Positions 10,300 through 19,279 of a stretch of DNA of 64,000 bases are shown in pieces. Numbering within the stretch: the stretch's first letter is position 1; each line of letters starts with the position of its first letter. The stretch is from NCBI GenBank assembly GCA_963752855.1, contig CAVVZX010000047.1:248001-312000 (forward strand). The letters are read 5' to 3'. The notes under the pieces are model-generated. The model did not search any database. It worked only from the letters and a program-made list of their open reading frames with translations, and was not told the DNA's origin. Origin of the DNA: DATJPW01 sp963752855 (lineage in GTDB: Bacteria; Desulfobacterota; Desulfomonilia; Desulfomonilales; Desulfomonilaceae). Made by a program: the position numbers and the translations under genes.

Positions 10300-10611
10300 A
10301 TGATACGCGTTCCAACGCATCGGCGACCCACTCATCCGGGTGAAATGCTTTTAGAGGAATTCTTGAGGCCTATGGGCATCACGCAACGTGAATTGGCCGA
10401 TGCCATTCATGTGCCTTATCAACGGATAAATGAAATAATCAACGGTCGTAGAGGCATCACTCCCAGCACCGCTTTGCGGTTAGCAAAGTTTTTCGGCATG
10501 TCGCCCGACTTCTGGATGAATTTACAGTTACGGTGGGATTTGTATCAGGCCCAGCAGTCCGAACGAGATGAGCTGCAAAGTATCCGGCCTCATACCGCAG
10601 CGGCAAGGTAA
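10300..10611 (+). CDS. higA: HigA family antitoxin (XRE helix-turn-helix), orphan
   Basis: A complete 103-residue protein with the HigA signature RRPTHPGEMLLEEFLRPMGI, then a helix-turn-helix (ITQRELADAIHVPYQRINEI) and the family phrase NGRRGITPSTALRLAKFFG, followed by SPDFWMNLQLRWDL. HigA normally binds and neutralises the mRNA interferase HigB and represses the operon. RBS AGGTGG lies upstream of ATG 10300. The upstream higB is only a 3' remnant, so this antitoxin may now act alone, for instance as a repressor or against related toxins elsewhere. It converges on the AOR gene with only a few bases between stops. Confidence 0.9.
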   Translation: MIRVPTHRRPTHPGEMLLEEFLRPMGITQRELADAIHVPYQRINEIINGRRGITPSTALRLAKFFGMSPDFWMNLQLRWDLYQAQQSERDELQSIRPHTAAAR

Positions 10612-10614
10612 ATT

Positions 10615-12628
10615 TCAAAGCCTCAAGCCGTCCGCCACGTCTTTCAGCCCCAGTCGTTCCAAGGTCGGACGGGTGGGAATGCCGGATTTGACGTCCCATC
10701 CCATTAGTCCATAATATTCACTCTTTGAGCGTTCCAGTTCTTCTCGCCCGTACTTCCTGCCTCCTGCGTCCTCCTTCTCAAAGTAGATACCGTGCAGGAT
10801 GTCATCTTGACTGGTGCGGCCGTCTCGGACCGCAAGCGCTCTTTCCAGGGTACACAGCATCTCTCCTTTATTAAAGGATTCTTCTACACCCATATCTACT
10901 CCTGTGACGGCAGAGTAGAGACGAGATTCAAGGCTGGTGTCCCCCACATGATCCGAAGAATTGGCATTGTAAACGTAAGGGAAGAGAATGTCGCAAACGA
11001 TGTAGCTATCCTTCAATAGAGAGTGCTCGTGATATCGTTTGACCACCGGAGCAGCCCATTTCCAGTTCAAGCTTTTTCCATCCGGCCCTAAAACCTGCGC
11101 GGCCTCCTCTGAGCCGTACACGGCTTTCATCACAGGTTTCAGAAGAGGAAAGATTTCTTCCGGGACCGCGGTGAGGGCGTTCTGGCCGATCGTGGCGGCT
11201 GCGCCCCAAAGCATGGAAATATAGCTGTGCGAGACCAAGGCATCGCGGTTGTCCAGGACCCACATCAAGGCCAGGGGAGGGATGGCATAGCCTGTAGGGA
11301 AACCTCCCAAGTAAACCCAATGTTCGCGGAAGCCGCCAAACTTTCCTGCACGCGGGTAATACATGCGGGAAAGTTCTTCCGCCTTGGCGCCAAGTTTGGT
11401 AGCCGCACGCTGCCCGCCTTCCGCGAGAAGATCGCCAAATCCTTCGCGGTTGGCCATCTTATGCAAAAGGGTGGAGATGAATTTCCAGGAGCCGTTCTCT
11501 TCGAGCGGGAGCCCCGTCTCTTCCTCGGTAATCAGCTTTGCCCGGTAACAGTCGGAAAGCCAAGGAATGATAGCCATCAGCTCGTAAGCATTGATTCCAA
11601 GGAGGTCCGCCAGTTTTGCCGCCTGCCATGTTACTTTGCTATAGCCCTTTTCCGGTTCGTGGACCATCGATTCCAAATACATATAGGACTGGGCGCACAG
11701 AGCGACGCCACTGGTGATGTCCGGCCCTTTCACACGGGAGCGACAGGACACAGGACACGCAAAGCAACCATCCGGATGCTGGGAATAGCCTGAAGACTTA
11801 TCGTCGCAGAGGTCGAGAAGCTCTCCCGGCAGAAGAGTTAAGCTTCCCCTGCCGTAACCCCCACCCCAGATGTTGTATTTGAAACCGTTCTCCTCAGGCT
11901 CGTAGGGATTGCCCTCTCGAGATTTTCGGGAAAAGAGCCGTTGAATATTATGGGTCATCTCCATCAATTCTTTTGGCTTGGCAACCATTCACGGAACCGG
12001 TCCCACGGACAGCAATGGCCTTGAGGTTCTTTGAACCCATTACACCGCCGAACCCTCCCTGGCCTGACGCGTCACCGGTATCGGTAAGAATGCACGCGAT
12101 GCGGCTTTGATTTTCCCCGGCTTTCCCAATAACCATAACGCGAGTCTTGTTTCCATGAATTTTCCAGAGCGCCTGCTGTGTTTGATAAGTATCCAATCCC
12201 CACAAATCTTTGGCGTCGAGGACCTGGGCCTTCCCGTCGGAGATCCACAGGTACACGGGTTGTGAAGCCTTTCCTTGAATGATAATGGCGTCATAGCCCG
12301 CCCATTTGAGTTCGGGAGCGAAATGGCCTCCTACGCCTGAGCGGGTAAAGGATTCCACAGGGGTGGATTGGGGAGATTTTCCGACAACCACGAACCTTCC
12401 CGATGTGGGGGCCAACGTCCCCTGAAGTGGTCCTGTAGCAAGGATCAGCCGATTCTCAGGATCGAATGCGCCCACCTCCGGCGGTACCTCATCCCAACAG
12501 ATCTTTGCTCCAAGGCCGCGTCCACCCAAAAATTGTGGGACATAGTCGAAGGTTGAGGATTCGGAGACTTTTCGAGTGGTCAAATCCACTCTGAGGATTT
12601 TTCCAACCCATCCGCCATAAGTGGTCAT
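10615..12628 (-). CDS. Aldehyde:ferredoxin oxidoreductase family tungsten enzyme, one frameshift
   Basis: About 670 residues. The N-terminal domain shows GGRGLGAKICWDEVPPE, GRFVVVGKSP, GGHFAPELKWAGYDAIIIQG and SGQGGFGGVMGSKNLKAIAV, all tungstopterin-binding AOR motifs. After a single frame change near 11990 the protein continues with CFACPVSC, three cysteines of the 4Fe-4S site, and a later cysteine in KDSYIVCDILFPY that would be the fourth ligand. The enzyme probably carries a W-bis-pyranopterin and one cluster and oxidises an aldehyde or reduces an acid; related subunits include BamB and YdhV. Start ATG 12628 follows the ferredoxin stop by one base (TGA-A-ATG), indicating translational coupling. 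It has no signal peptide of its own. Confidence 0.9.
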
Positions 12629-12629
12629 T

Positions 12630-13235
12630 TCAGTCCTCTTTGATTACGGGATAGCCAACGAGGAAGCCCTTTTCCGATCTTGCCATCTTAAGGGCGCCGA
12701 GGGGGCAGAATTTCACGCATTGCGGGTCCCCAGAGCAGAGGTTGCACTTGAATGCCTTCTCTTTTTCAGGGTCGAACCTGGACCTGGGAGGCCGGAAGAA
12801 TTGGCCGCAAGCATTGCCGCATTCCTGACAGCCGATGCACTTTTCTTCATCTATTGCGCGGGCGTATGTTCCACTTGAACGATCTACATGCAGAGCGCCC
12901 GTCGGACAAGCCTTTAAACAGGGGGGATCGGCGCACTGATTGCAAACCTTCGGCAGGTAGTCCCCTTTTATGTATTCCTTTTCGAGGAAAACCCTTGTGT
13001 GAGAATAGGAATTTTGGCCATTGGCGTTAAAGTTGGCGCAAGCCATTTCACAGGTGCGGCACCCGGAACAGAGTGTCTTATCTACGAGAATAATCGCTCT
13101 CGCCAATGGGACCGGTTGACCGTTTGAAACGGCATGAACATCGAGGAGATCGCCAAAAGCAATTACGCTGCCGAGCCCGCAGGCCCCGAGCGCGCAGCCC
13201 CGCAGAAAAGCGCGGCGATCGAACTCTTTAGCCAT
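12630..13235 (-). CDS. Tat-exported four-cluster ferredoxin, electron-transfer partner of the AOR
   Basis: The N-terminus MAKEFDRRAFLRGCALGA is a twin-arginine leader with a hydrophobic stretch (LGSVIAFGDLL). The mature part has four 4Fe-4S sites: CSGCRTCEMAC, CNQCADPPCLKACP, CIGCQECGNAC and CNLCSGDPQCVKFCP, as in DMSO reductase B/YdhY-type subunits. Its ATG immediately follows the Fn3 gene stop and its own stop abuts the AOR start, so all are in one operon. The partner should be the downstream AOR. Export of the ferredoxin suggests either a periplasmic enzyme carried along as a complex or a membrane-anchored ferredoxin at the outer face. Confidence 0.9.
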   Translation of the reverse strand: MAKEFDRRAFLRGCALGACGLGSVIAFGDLLDVHAVSNGQPVPLARAIILVDKTLCSGCRTCEMACANFNANGQNSYSHTRVFLEKEYIKGDYLPKVCNQCADPPCLKACPTGALHVDRSSGTYARAIDEEKCIGCQECGNACGQFFRPPRSRFDPEKEKAFKCNLCSGDPQCVKFCPLGALKMARSEKGFLVGYPVIKED

Positions 13236-13679
13236 CTACCTTTTCGCCTCTCGGAAGGCCGGAAGACGGCCCTGCTGCTCCGGCGACTCGAAGCGAGTAG
13301 CAGGAGGTGAGAAATAAGGTCTGGTAGAGACGGGGCCAAAGGACTCACCGGTCTCTTTAACGATAAGTTTGTAATGGTACTTTGATTCAGTCCCCATGCT
13401 CTTATCAACATAATCGTAAGCGCTCTGGCCGGGGACAAGATTTACCACAGCCAGTTCCTTGTAAGGACCTTCTTCAAAGGTTTCAGACCTCACAATCTGT
13501 ACCGACAACGGGTCCTTCAAACCATCCTTAGCCTTCCAGGTCAGTTTGGCTGCACGGTATAGCGCCTGGACTTTGAAATCAACTATGGACGGGTCCGTCT
13601 TCTGGGCTATGGCTGCTTGAGGCCCAAGAACGGCAACGAGAAAAAACAGGACGAGAAAGAACATGGAATATCTGGTCAC
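13236..13679 (-). CDS. Secreted fibronectin type III-like protein
   Basis: 147 residues with a clear signal peptide (FFLVLFFLVAVLGPQAAIA then Q). The mature part looks like a single Fn3 beta-sandwich: the strand phrase YRAAKLTWKAKDGLKDP, a conserved Trp, SVQIVRSETF and SKYHYKLIVKETGESFGP. Such domains mediate protein contacts; there is no catalytic motif. GTG start at 13679 with GGAGAGC upstream; the stop touches the ferredoxin start. Its position between a Tat DUF362 gene and a Tat ferredoxin suggests it is an envelope accessory of that system. The function is inferred only from context. Confidence 0.7.
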   Translation of the reverse strand: MTRYSMFFLVLFFLVAVLGPQAAIAQKTDPSIVDFKVQALYRAAKLTWKAKDGLKDPLSVQIVRSETFEEGPYKELAVVNLVPGQSAYDYVDKSMGTESKYHYKLIVKETGESFGPVSTRPYFSPPATRFESPEQQGRLPAFREAKR

Positions 13680-13773
13680 AAACAGCTCTCCGTTCTTTTG
13701 CTGGACTTAAAACTCCCCCCGTCCCGCAGAATAGGGACGAGGGGAGCACAAGTTGATGGAATTACCTTTAGGA

Positions 13774-14958
13774 TCAACCCAAGACGAGCTTAATATCATC
13801 ATCGTTCTTGGCGTATCCGATGCCTTGCTTCACTGCCTGAAGTATCTGCTTTTGATGCCAGGCATACATCCCGATCTTGTTCGCGGCCATATTAGGATAC
13901 CATTCCTGAAGGATCTTGATACCCATTACATCGTTGGCCACCTGGTCTCCGGAAGCGAGGATCACTCCAGGCTTCACTTGCTCGCCATGAGAAGGCCCGC
14001 CGCTAATGAGAGACCTTCGGCCGTCCATGATAATCAAATCAGGTCGGATGGGAAAATTAATCTCCGCTGCTTGCGGGGCGACGAAGATGTGATTGAACGC
14101 ATGGAGACTTCCTCCACGATCGGCCCGTTGCAAAAGACCTACGGAAAGCTTCAAGGCCATGGTAATTCCGCCGAGGAAATGAGTCTTCATCACAGGGGTG
14201 TAAATGATCTTGTCGTAATTTCTGAGATCCTCAGGATAGCCCACGGTTCCATCGCCACCACTTACTTTTCCCAGAAATTCGGCCTTCTCATTCTTAATAT
14301 TCATCCACTTCCCCTTGTCCCAATCATTAAGGGGAGTCTTGGTGACATTGCATACGGAATCATAACCCACTTTCTTGATCACACGCTCTGTCGGTCCCCA
14401 GGGTCCGCAAGTATCTGCCACAGTGATATTTTGATAGCCCGCGTCTTTGAGAACCAGGATCAATGCCTCAAGAAACGCCGGATCGGTGCCCCCTTGCGGC
14501 CAGGGATCTGCAGTATTCATGTTAGGCTTAATGAGGATCTTGTCGGTTTTCTTGAGGGCCTTGTCAAATCCGCCGATGAGTTTCACTGCTTTTTGGATAT
14601 CCCCCTTCAGATCTTTATCCAGAGGGGTTGCCATGATCATGCTCACTGCAGCTTTGTTCCCTTCGCCATACCAGTTTTGATGGAGATGGGACCAGTTAAC
14701 AGGTTTTCCGCCGTCCACCATATTTTCAGGGTTTTTTTCAAAATGACCTTCTGGATTCGGCGCATTTTTAGTGAATTCACCGTATTGCTTGAGTTGACTA
14801 TCCCGCATTCTCCAAATACCTTCATGCGCCGGGATGTCAAGATCGTCGACAGCGTGGGCTCGGCGGCTGCCGAGCAATCCCAGCGCTGCAACACCAGCGC
14901 CGCAGTACTTGGCCACGTCTGCAAAGAAATTTCTTCGAGTGCTTCCCTTCGAACTCAT
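13774..14958 (-). CDS. DUF362 protein with Tat signal, intact
   Basis: 394 residues, with STRRNFFADVAKYCGAGVA and ALGLLGSRRAHA as twin-arginine leader and cleavage region. DUF362 core motifs follow: KTDKILIKPNMNTADPWPQ, TVADTCGPWGPTERV, YTPVMKTHFLGGITMALKLS and LIIMDGRRSLISGGPSHGE. The start ATG 14958 has a strong AAGGAGG. It is the first gene of the operon DUF362, Fn3, ferredoxin, AOR. It has two cysteines at the leader and DTCG, so no obvious complete cluster site. Biochemical role of the family is not firmly established; its repeated pairing with Fe-S proteins here (see 2289-3222) points to a redox function. Confidence 0.85.
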   Translation of the reverse strand: MSSKGSTRRNFFADVAKYCGAGVAALGLLGSRRAHAVDDLDIPAHEGIWRMRDSQLKQYGEFTKNAPNPEGHFEKNPENMVDGGKPVNWSHLHQNWYGEGNKAAVSMIMATPLDKDLKGDIQKAVKLIGGFDKALKKTDKILIKPNMNTADPWPQGGTDPAFLEALILVLKDAGYQNITVADTCGPWGPTERVIKKVGYDSVCNVTKTPLNDWDKGKWMNIKNEKAEFLGKVSGGDGTVGYPEDLRNYDKIIYTPVMKTHFLGGITMALKLSVGLLQRADRGGSLHAFNHIFVAPQAAEINFPIRPDLIIMDGRRSLISGGPSHGEQVKPGVILASGDQVANDVMGIKILQEWYPNMAANKIGMYAWHQKQILQAVKQGIGYAKNDDDIKLVLG

Positions 14959-15430
14959 TGTCTTGCCTCCTTGTTAAATGTTTGGGCCATAAGTGACGGT
15001 TCCGTTGGGCAACTATAGTCGACTGAAATCATGGGAAAGATTGTTCGGCTCGGCCAGCCTGAACCTCATGATTTCAGAGGGTTGCGTTTCCACGGTGGAC
15101 AATTACGAGAGCGATTCGATTACCCGGTCTATTTATCGACGCCTTCCGACAGGTACGCCTGCTCCTTCACTCGGAGATTTCTCGCATTGCACGCATACAG
15201 AATTGTTATAGATGAAACTTCTTTGTTGGTTGTGATATTGCTATGTTACGCTAGCTGCCTCAAGGAAAGGCGCTTCTATTCTCGCCGCAATGATCTTCTT
15301 GAAAAGACTGATAGAGGTTCTGAAAAAACACTAACCCTTACGCTATTTGTAGGCTTTCCAACAAATTTGGTCAAGAAAATAATTTGCGGTCAGTCCGTGC
15401 AATCCGGTTCAAAGCGACCGGTCAATTGCA
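14959..15430. other. Intergenic region with promoter side of the AOR operon
   Basis: About 470 bp between the DUF362 start and the stop of the TctC-type gene. An open frame of 136 codons on the plus strand (15031-15441) has no recognisable features and a Cys-rich random end; I do not annotate it. I found no clear promoter boxes. Confidence 0.4.
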
Positions 15431-16406
15431 CTAATTGTTGAGTATAAACTTATTTACGTGCTTTCCGGCTTCTACGTAAGCATTAGCCCAGTATTTGGTG
15501 TAATCCTCGGTCCCCATGTACTCGATAGGTATTTCAAATTTGCCCATTGCCGCGACGAAACGAGGGTCATTTTGAGCCTTCCGGAAATGCGTCGTGAAGA
15601 ATTTTGACTACTTTTGGATCCATCCCCTTCGGCCCGAAAATACCCATCGGGTTGTCGTGAACAACCTTGAAGCCGAGTTCTTTCGCGGTAGGAACGTCAG
15701 GAAACGTTTTCAATCTCTTTTCTCCAAAAGTGCACAGAAGCCTCAACTTCCCTGCCTCAACCAGCGGGATCCAGCCGGCAGGGGTAACGATCATGTCGAC
15801 ACGTCCTTCCAATAGCGCGGTAGAAGAATCCTTGTCCCCCTTGGACGGCAGGTGCTGGAGCTTAACGCCACCCGCATTGTAAGCCAGTTCTTCCCAAGCC
15901 ACATGGCCGCTCGAACCGACGCCCGACGCCATGTATTTCAGCTTTCCGGGATTGGCCCGGGCGTAGTCGATCACTTCATTGACGGTCTTGAAAGGAGAAT
16001 CCGACCGGACTGCAATTCCGATTTGATGCCCGCCTACCAGGATGATCGGGGTTAAATCTTTGACAGTGTCGAAGGACAACTTATTGAGGTACGAATTGCG
16101 ATGCAGGCTGTTCGTAGCTTGCACCAGAGTGTAGCCATCGGGCTTGACGCCGACGATGCTACCTACCCCAACAGCGCCTCCCTCCCCAGGCCGATTCTCA
16201 GCGATTACAGGCTGGCCGAGGAATTCCTTGACCGCCTCACACAAAGCGCGAAAAGTGGTGTCCGTGGACCCTCCTGCTCCCCACGGGATCACGAGAGTGA
16301 TAGGTCGGTTGGGAAAGTCGGAGCTTTGAGCGGCTGTGGCTGCAAGCAGCACGCCCGATGCAACAATTGCAAGAGTTAACAAGATCTTGGAATCATGCTT
16401 TGTCAC
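15431..16406 (-). CDS. Tripartite tricarboxylate transporter substrate-binding protein (TctC/Bug family), one frameshift
   Basis: Start is GTG 16406, directly behind GGAGGGAAGG, giving MTKHDSKILLTLAIVASGVL with signal cleavage near AQSS. The mature protein opens with FPNRPITLVIPWGAGGSTD and has ENRPGEGGAVG, YLNKLSFDTVKDLTPI and YMASGVGSSGHVAWEEL, all typical of Bug periplasmic binding proteins for carboxylates. A frame change near 15580 is needed to reach the C-terminus AGKHVNKFILNN at 15431. No TctA membrane gene is adjacent, so it is an orphan binder or uses a distant TctAB. The ligand is unknown. Confidence 0.87.
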
Positions 16407-16478
16407 TGTCCTTCCCTCCTCGGATCCTGGGCGCGACTTGAGTTCGGGTGTCCCAAGCCTTCTTTGCAAAGTACTCAC

Positions 16479-16723
16479 TCAGAAAATAGATCTCAGCCCC
16501 AGTTTAGAATGCCCAATAAGACCAGAAGGCACGCGGTCTGCAGTGAGCCGGCGAGTATCTGCCAGGTTCGATTCTGAATATTGAGCAAAATCGCCCCGAT
16601 GACCAAGACCCAGCCCAACAGCAAATAGTACCATCCGGCCCAGGAGGCAAATACTTGCAATAGAATGAAAATCAACTGATGCAGAGCAACATTGAGGGTC
16701 GTTTTGTACCACATGCCGAACAT
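16479..16723 (-). CDS. Small hydrophobic membrane protein
   Basis: 76 residues with two to three hydrophobic helices (LIFILLQVFASWAGWYYLLL, VLVIGAILLNI, ACLLVLLGILNW). I do not recognise it. It lies just upstream of the TctC-type gene and downstream of larB in the same direction. It is too short for a normal TctB (about 150 residues) but could be a degenerate or partial one. Confidence 0.45.
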
Positions 16724-16807
16724 CCTTTCTGTTTATCGGTTTCCACCAATATTGTCGTCGAACTTAGTGGTCCACTCGTCAGCTATGCTATGCTTCAGTA
16801 TGAGGTA

Positions 16808-16858
16808 GCTGTTCAAAGTCCCCCTTTTCTAAAGAGGGATTCAGGGGGATTTCAAAGG
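16808..16858. repeat. CCCCCTTT-type intergenic palindromic repeat
   Basis: Contains AAAGTCCCCCTTTTCTAAAG, then AGGGATTCAGGGGGATTTCA. The same core occurs inverted at about 19135-19218. It is an interrupted palindrome (CCCCCTTT/AAAGAGGG) placed just behind the larB stop. Confidence 0.6.
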
Positions 16859-16876
16859 GAGAAGCGGCCCGCTCTC

Positions 16877-17644
16877 CTACAAGCTGTTTTCCGAAACCGT
16901 TCTGTTTATCAATGTCGCGGCATATGCCGCGCCGAAGCCGTTGTCGATATTGACCACTACCAGCCCTGCAGCGCAAGAATTGAGCATCGCAAGTAGAGCT
17001 GCGATCCCTCCGAACGACGCGCCGTAGCCTACAGAAGTAGGCACTCCGATGACAGGCCGGTCAACCAGTCCCGCTATAACACTCGGCAGGGCGCCCTCCA
17101 TACCGGCAACGGCGATTATAACCGAAGCAGCCCTAAGCTTTTGACTATTGGTCAGTATCCTGTGGATGCCCGCGATGCCCACATCGCATAGGCTGTCCAC
17201 CCGATTGCCCAACGCATAGGCCGCCACCTTGGCTTCTTCCGCGACAGGGATGTCAGAACTGCCCGCGCACACCACAAGCACGGTCCCGCGGCCCTGAATC
17301 TGAATCTCGCGAGCCGTGTACAAAAGCGTCCTGGCATGAGGGTTGTGCTGAAGCTCAGGGATTTCTCTAAGTATTTCTTGAGCTTTCTCTGCCTGGACAC
17401 GAGTAATCAATACAATGTCCTGCCGCGTTTGCAAGCTTCTAAAAATCCCAATGATCTGGTCAACAGTCTTACTCTCGCCATATATGACTTCCGGGAACCC
17501 GAGCCGCACTGCGCGGTGATGATCTACCGTCGCATATCCGAGATCCTCCGTCTGAAGGTCCTGAAACAGCAGACTTGCCTGCTCCGGAGACAGCCGACCG
17601 TCTCTGATATCGCTAAGGAGTTTTAAAAGTCTTTGTCGATCCAA
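16877..17644 (-). CDS. larB: LarB, pyridinium-3,5-biscarboxylic acid mononucleotide synthase
   Basis: 255 residues, intact, starting with TTG at 17644 behind GGGGAAAAG. The C-terminal AIRC/PurE-like domain has VVCAGSSDIPVAEEA and AVAGMEGALPSVIAGLVDRP, then VPTSVGYGASFGGIAALLAM and NIDNGFGAAYAA, the hallmark LarB motifs. LarB carboxylates and hydrolyses nicotinic acid adenine dinucleotide in the first step of nickel-pincer cofactor synthesis. The N-terminal helical part (LLKLLSDIRDGRLSPEQA) is also standard. LarC and LarE are not in the window, so the cofactor user (lactate racemase or another LarA) must be elsewhere. The neighbour is a carboxylate-binding protein, a weak hint of a hydroxy-acid substrate. 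Confidence 0.92.
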   Translation of the reverse strand: MDRQRLLKLLSDIRDGRLSPEQASLLFQDLQTEDLGYATVDHHRAVRLGFPEVIYGESKTVDQIIGIFRSLQTRQDIVLITRVQAEKAQEILREIPELQHNPHARTLLYTAREIQIQGRGTVLVVCAGSSDIPVAEEAKVAAYALGNRVDSLCDVGIAGIHRILTNSQKLRAASVIIAVAGMEGALPSVIAGLVDRPVIGVPTSVGYGASFGGIAALLAMLNSCAAGLVVVNIDNGFGAAYAATLINRTVSENSL

Positions 17645-17890
17645 ATCTTTTCCCCTTTTCGGAGCGCCCGACGGCGCCTGCTCAAAAGGCCGGAATTAGG
17701 CAGGGAATCGTAGCACAATTGCAGCTCGCTGGATACTCCTCACCCTCGCGCAACAATGTTTCGGTTCATGAAGACTTATGAGATGGCTTCCGGTTCCCGG
17801 TTCAGGATAAAACAAAAATTGATGGTAAAGCAACGGGGAAAGGAGCTATTCAACTAGGCCAAGCATCATTCCCTTGATTTTTATAAACCA

Positions 17891-17968
17891 AAGCCCCGGA
17901 AAGGAGGAACGAACCGGGGCTTCGCAAGGGTAAAAGGTATGTTGAGCAGCGGGCTACGCCTCCCGCTG
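17891..17968 (-). terminator. Hairpins downstream of the CBS-domain gene, possible terminator
   Basis: Two GC-rich hairpins lie behind the CBS gene: CAGCGGG/CCCGCTG at 17947-17968 and AAGCCCCGG/CCGGGGCTT at 17891-17922 with a 14-base loop. On the minus strand the second is followed by TGGTTTATAAAAA, which is only moderately T-rich. The rest of 17645-18059 holds nothing I recognise. Confidence 0.4.
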
Positions 17969-18059
17969 TTGAGAGAGTCTTAAATCATGAAATCAGATAG
18001 TTGTCAAGAGAATTTAAAGTAAATTCTAGAATATTTGTTTTACTGCCACGCGAGCCAGC

Positions 18060-18506
18060 CTAAATCAGGCTCCGAATCACGTCACCCTTTCCGATTACTC
18101 CCACCAATTTTCCGCGATCGACAACAGGGAGGGTGTGTACGCCTTTTTCACTCATAATACGCGCGACCTCGGTGATATCAGTATCCGGTTCAACGCAAAC
18201 CGCGGGGCCGGAAAAAATATCCCCGACTTTTGTAGAGGTAAGGCGCTTGAATTCTTTCTGCATCCGCCAGGGATTTTCGAGCGGAATTATGGAATCTAAT
18301 ATGACGAATACAGTCGGAATATGGAGCGGCTTATTACGCTCGAGCAGATCCGATTCAGAGACTACACCTATGACATCTCCCTCATCATCAACCACTGGAA
18401 CTCCGTTGATATTTTTCTGAGAGAGGATCTCGGCCAAATCACGGAGAGAAGTCTCCGGTGTCACGGTAATCACGTCACGAGTCATCACATCAGCCACTTT
18501 AGTCAT
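18060..18506 (-). CDS. CBS-domain pair protein
   Basis: 148 residues containing two CBS domains: VADVMTRDVITVTPETSL and INGVPVVDDEGDVIGVVSES in the first, VGDIFSGPAVCVEPDTDI and HTLPVVDRGKLVGVIGKGDV in the second. This Bateman module usually senses adenine nucleotides. No other domain is attached, so its output partner is unknown. A strong AGGAGG precedes ATG 18506. The gene is divergent from yjbQ, and 18507-18651 may hold both promoters. Confidence 0.92.
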   Translation of the reverse strand: MTKVADVMTRDVITVTPETSLRDLAEILSQKNINGVPVVDDEGDVIGVVSESDLLERNKPLHIPTVFVILDSIIPLENPWRMQKEFKRLTSTKVGDIFSGPAVCVEPDTDITEVARIMSEKGVHTLPVVDRGKLVGVIGKGDVIRSLI

Positions 18507-18651
18507 ATTGTCCTCCTCAATTGGTTCGATGTGCCCCAGACGGCATTTGTGGGAGACGGATCAATTTCCATTTGATCTTGTCCAGTCTCATTGTTCATAT
18601 CATAATGACGAAATGCCTGGCATCAAGGTTTTGCTGTAATTGGAGGATATC

Positions 18652-19071
18652 ATGAAAAGCCATCGGAAGGAGCTATGGTTTAACATTCCCGGTCGCCGCG
18701 GATTCGTCAATATAACCTCTGAGGTAAGTAAAGCGATTGCGGAAAGCGGGGTCCGAGAAGGGCTTGTCCTGGTTAACGCCATGCATATCACTGCTTCGGT
18801 GTTCATTAATGACGATGAATCGGGGCTTCATCAGGACTACGAAAAATGGCTGGAAGCCCTGGCGCCGCATGAGCCGACAAGCAAATATCTTCACAACCGG
18901 ACAGGGGAGGACAACGCGGACGCGCATCTCAAAAGACAAATAATGGGCCGCGAAGTAGTAGTAGCTATTACGGCCGGCAAACTGGACCTCGGGCCCTGGG
19001 AACAGATCTTTTATGGGGAATTCGACGGCCGCCGAAAAAAGAGGGCGCTGATCAAGATCATTGGGGAATAA
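18652..19071 (+). CDS. yjbQ: YjbQ family (UPF0047) protein
   Basis: 139 residues, intact, with TTGGAGG before ATG 18652. Family motifs are present: ITSEVSKAIAESGVREGLVL, NAMHITASVFINDDESGL, then NADAHLKRQIMGREVVVAI and GPWEQIFYGEFDGRR with the conserved His and Glu. Members show weak thiamine-phosphate synthase activity in vitro, but their physiological role is not settled. It is a single gene, unlinked to thiamine genes here. Confidence 0.93.
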   Translation: MKSHRKELWFNIPGRRGFVNITSEVSKAIAESGVREGLVLVNAMHITASVFINDDESGLHQDYEKWLEALAPHEPTSKYLHNRTGEDNADAHLKRQIMGREVVVAITAGKLDLGPWEQIFYGEFDGRRKKRALIKIIGE

Positions 19072-19134
19072 TTAACGCTTACATGCTGAGAACGCCGGAG
19101 GAATTTTGGCGTCGGGTAGGGCGGGCCGAGCCCG

Positions 19135-19218
19135 TCAAAATCCCCATTAATCCCCCTTTAGAAAAGGGGGACTCTGCATCTCCCCTTTGTTAAAGGGGGG
19201 TATGGGGGGATTTGCCAT
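19135..19218. repeat. CCCCCTTT-type intergenic repeat, second copy (inverted)
   Basis: ATCCCCCTTTAGAAAAGGGG followed by CTCCCCTTTGTTAAAGGGGG and GGGGGATTTG. It contains two nested palindromes and matches the element at 16808-16858 in opposite orientation. It lies between the convergent yjbQ and clpB genes, where it could serve as a bidirectional terminator. Confidence 0.65.
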
Positions 19219-19239
19219 GAGGCGCACTACGATTGGCCT

Positions 19240-19275
19240 TTTCTTTCTTTGCGTTTTCTGCGCTCTCTGCGGTGA
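19240..19275. repeat. CGCAGAG-type repeat next to clpB stop
   Basis: Reverse strand reads CACCGCAGAGAGCGCAGAAA then ACGCAAAGAAAG, a dispersed repeat with about 10-base periodicity. A related sequence is at 39549-39579. It directly abuts the clpB stop codon. Confidence 0.5.
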
Positions 19276-19279
19276 ATCT

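Noticed and set aside
11227..11793. 188-codon plus-strand open frame
   Set aside because: Antisense to the AOR gene, which has complete family motifs.
13753..15018. 421-codon plus-strand open frame
   Set aside because: It is exactly antisense to the well-supported Tat DUF362 gene and has no motif of its own.
15031..15441. 136-codon plus-strand open frame in the TctC-DUF362 gap
   Set aside because: No RBS, no family feature, and its 3' end overlaps the conserved C-terminus of the TctC-type gene.
17891..17968. Riboswitch upstream of larB
   Set aside because: The hairpins lie upstream of larB but more than 240 bp away and right behind the CBS gene; no known riboswitch core is seen. A terminator role is simpler.
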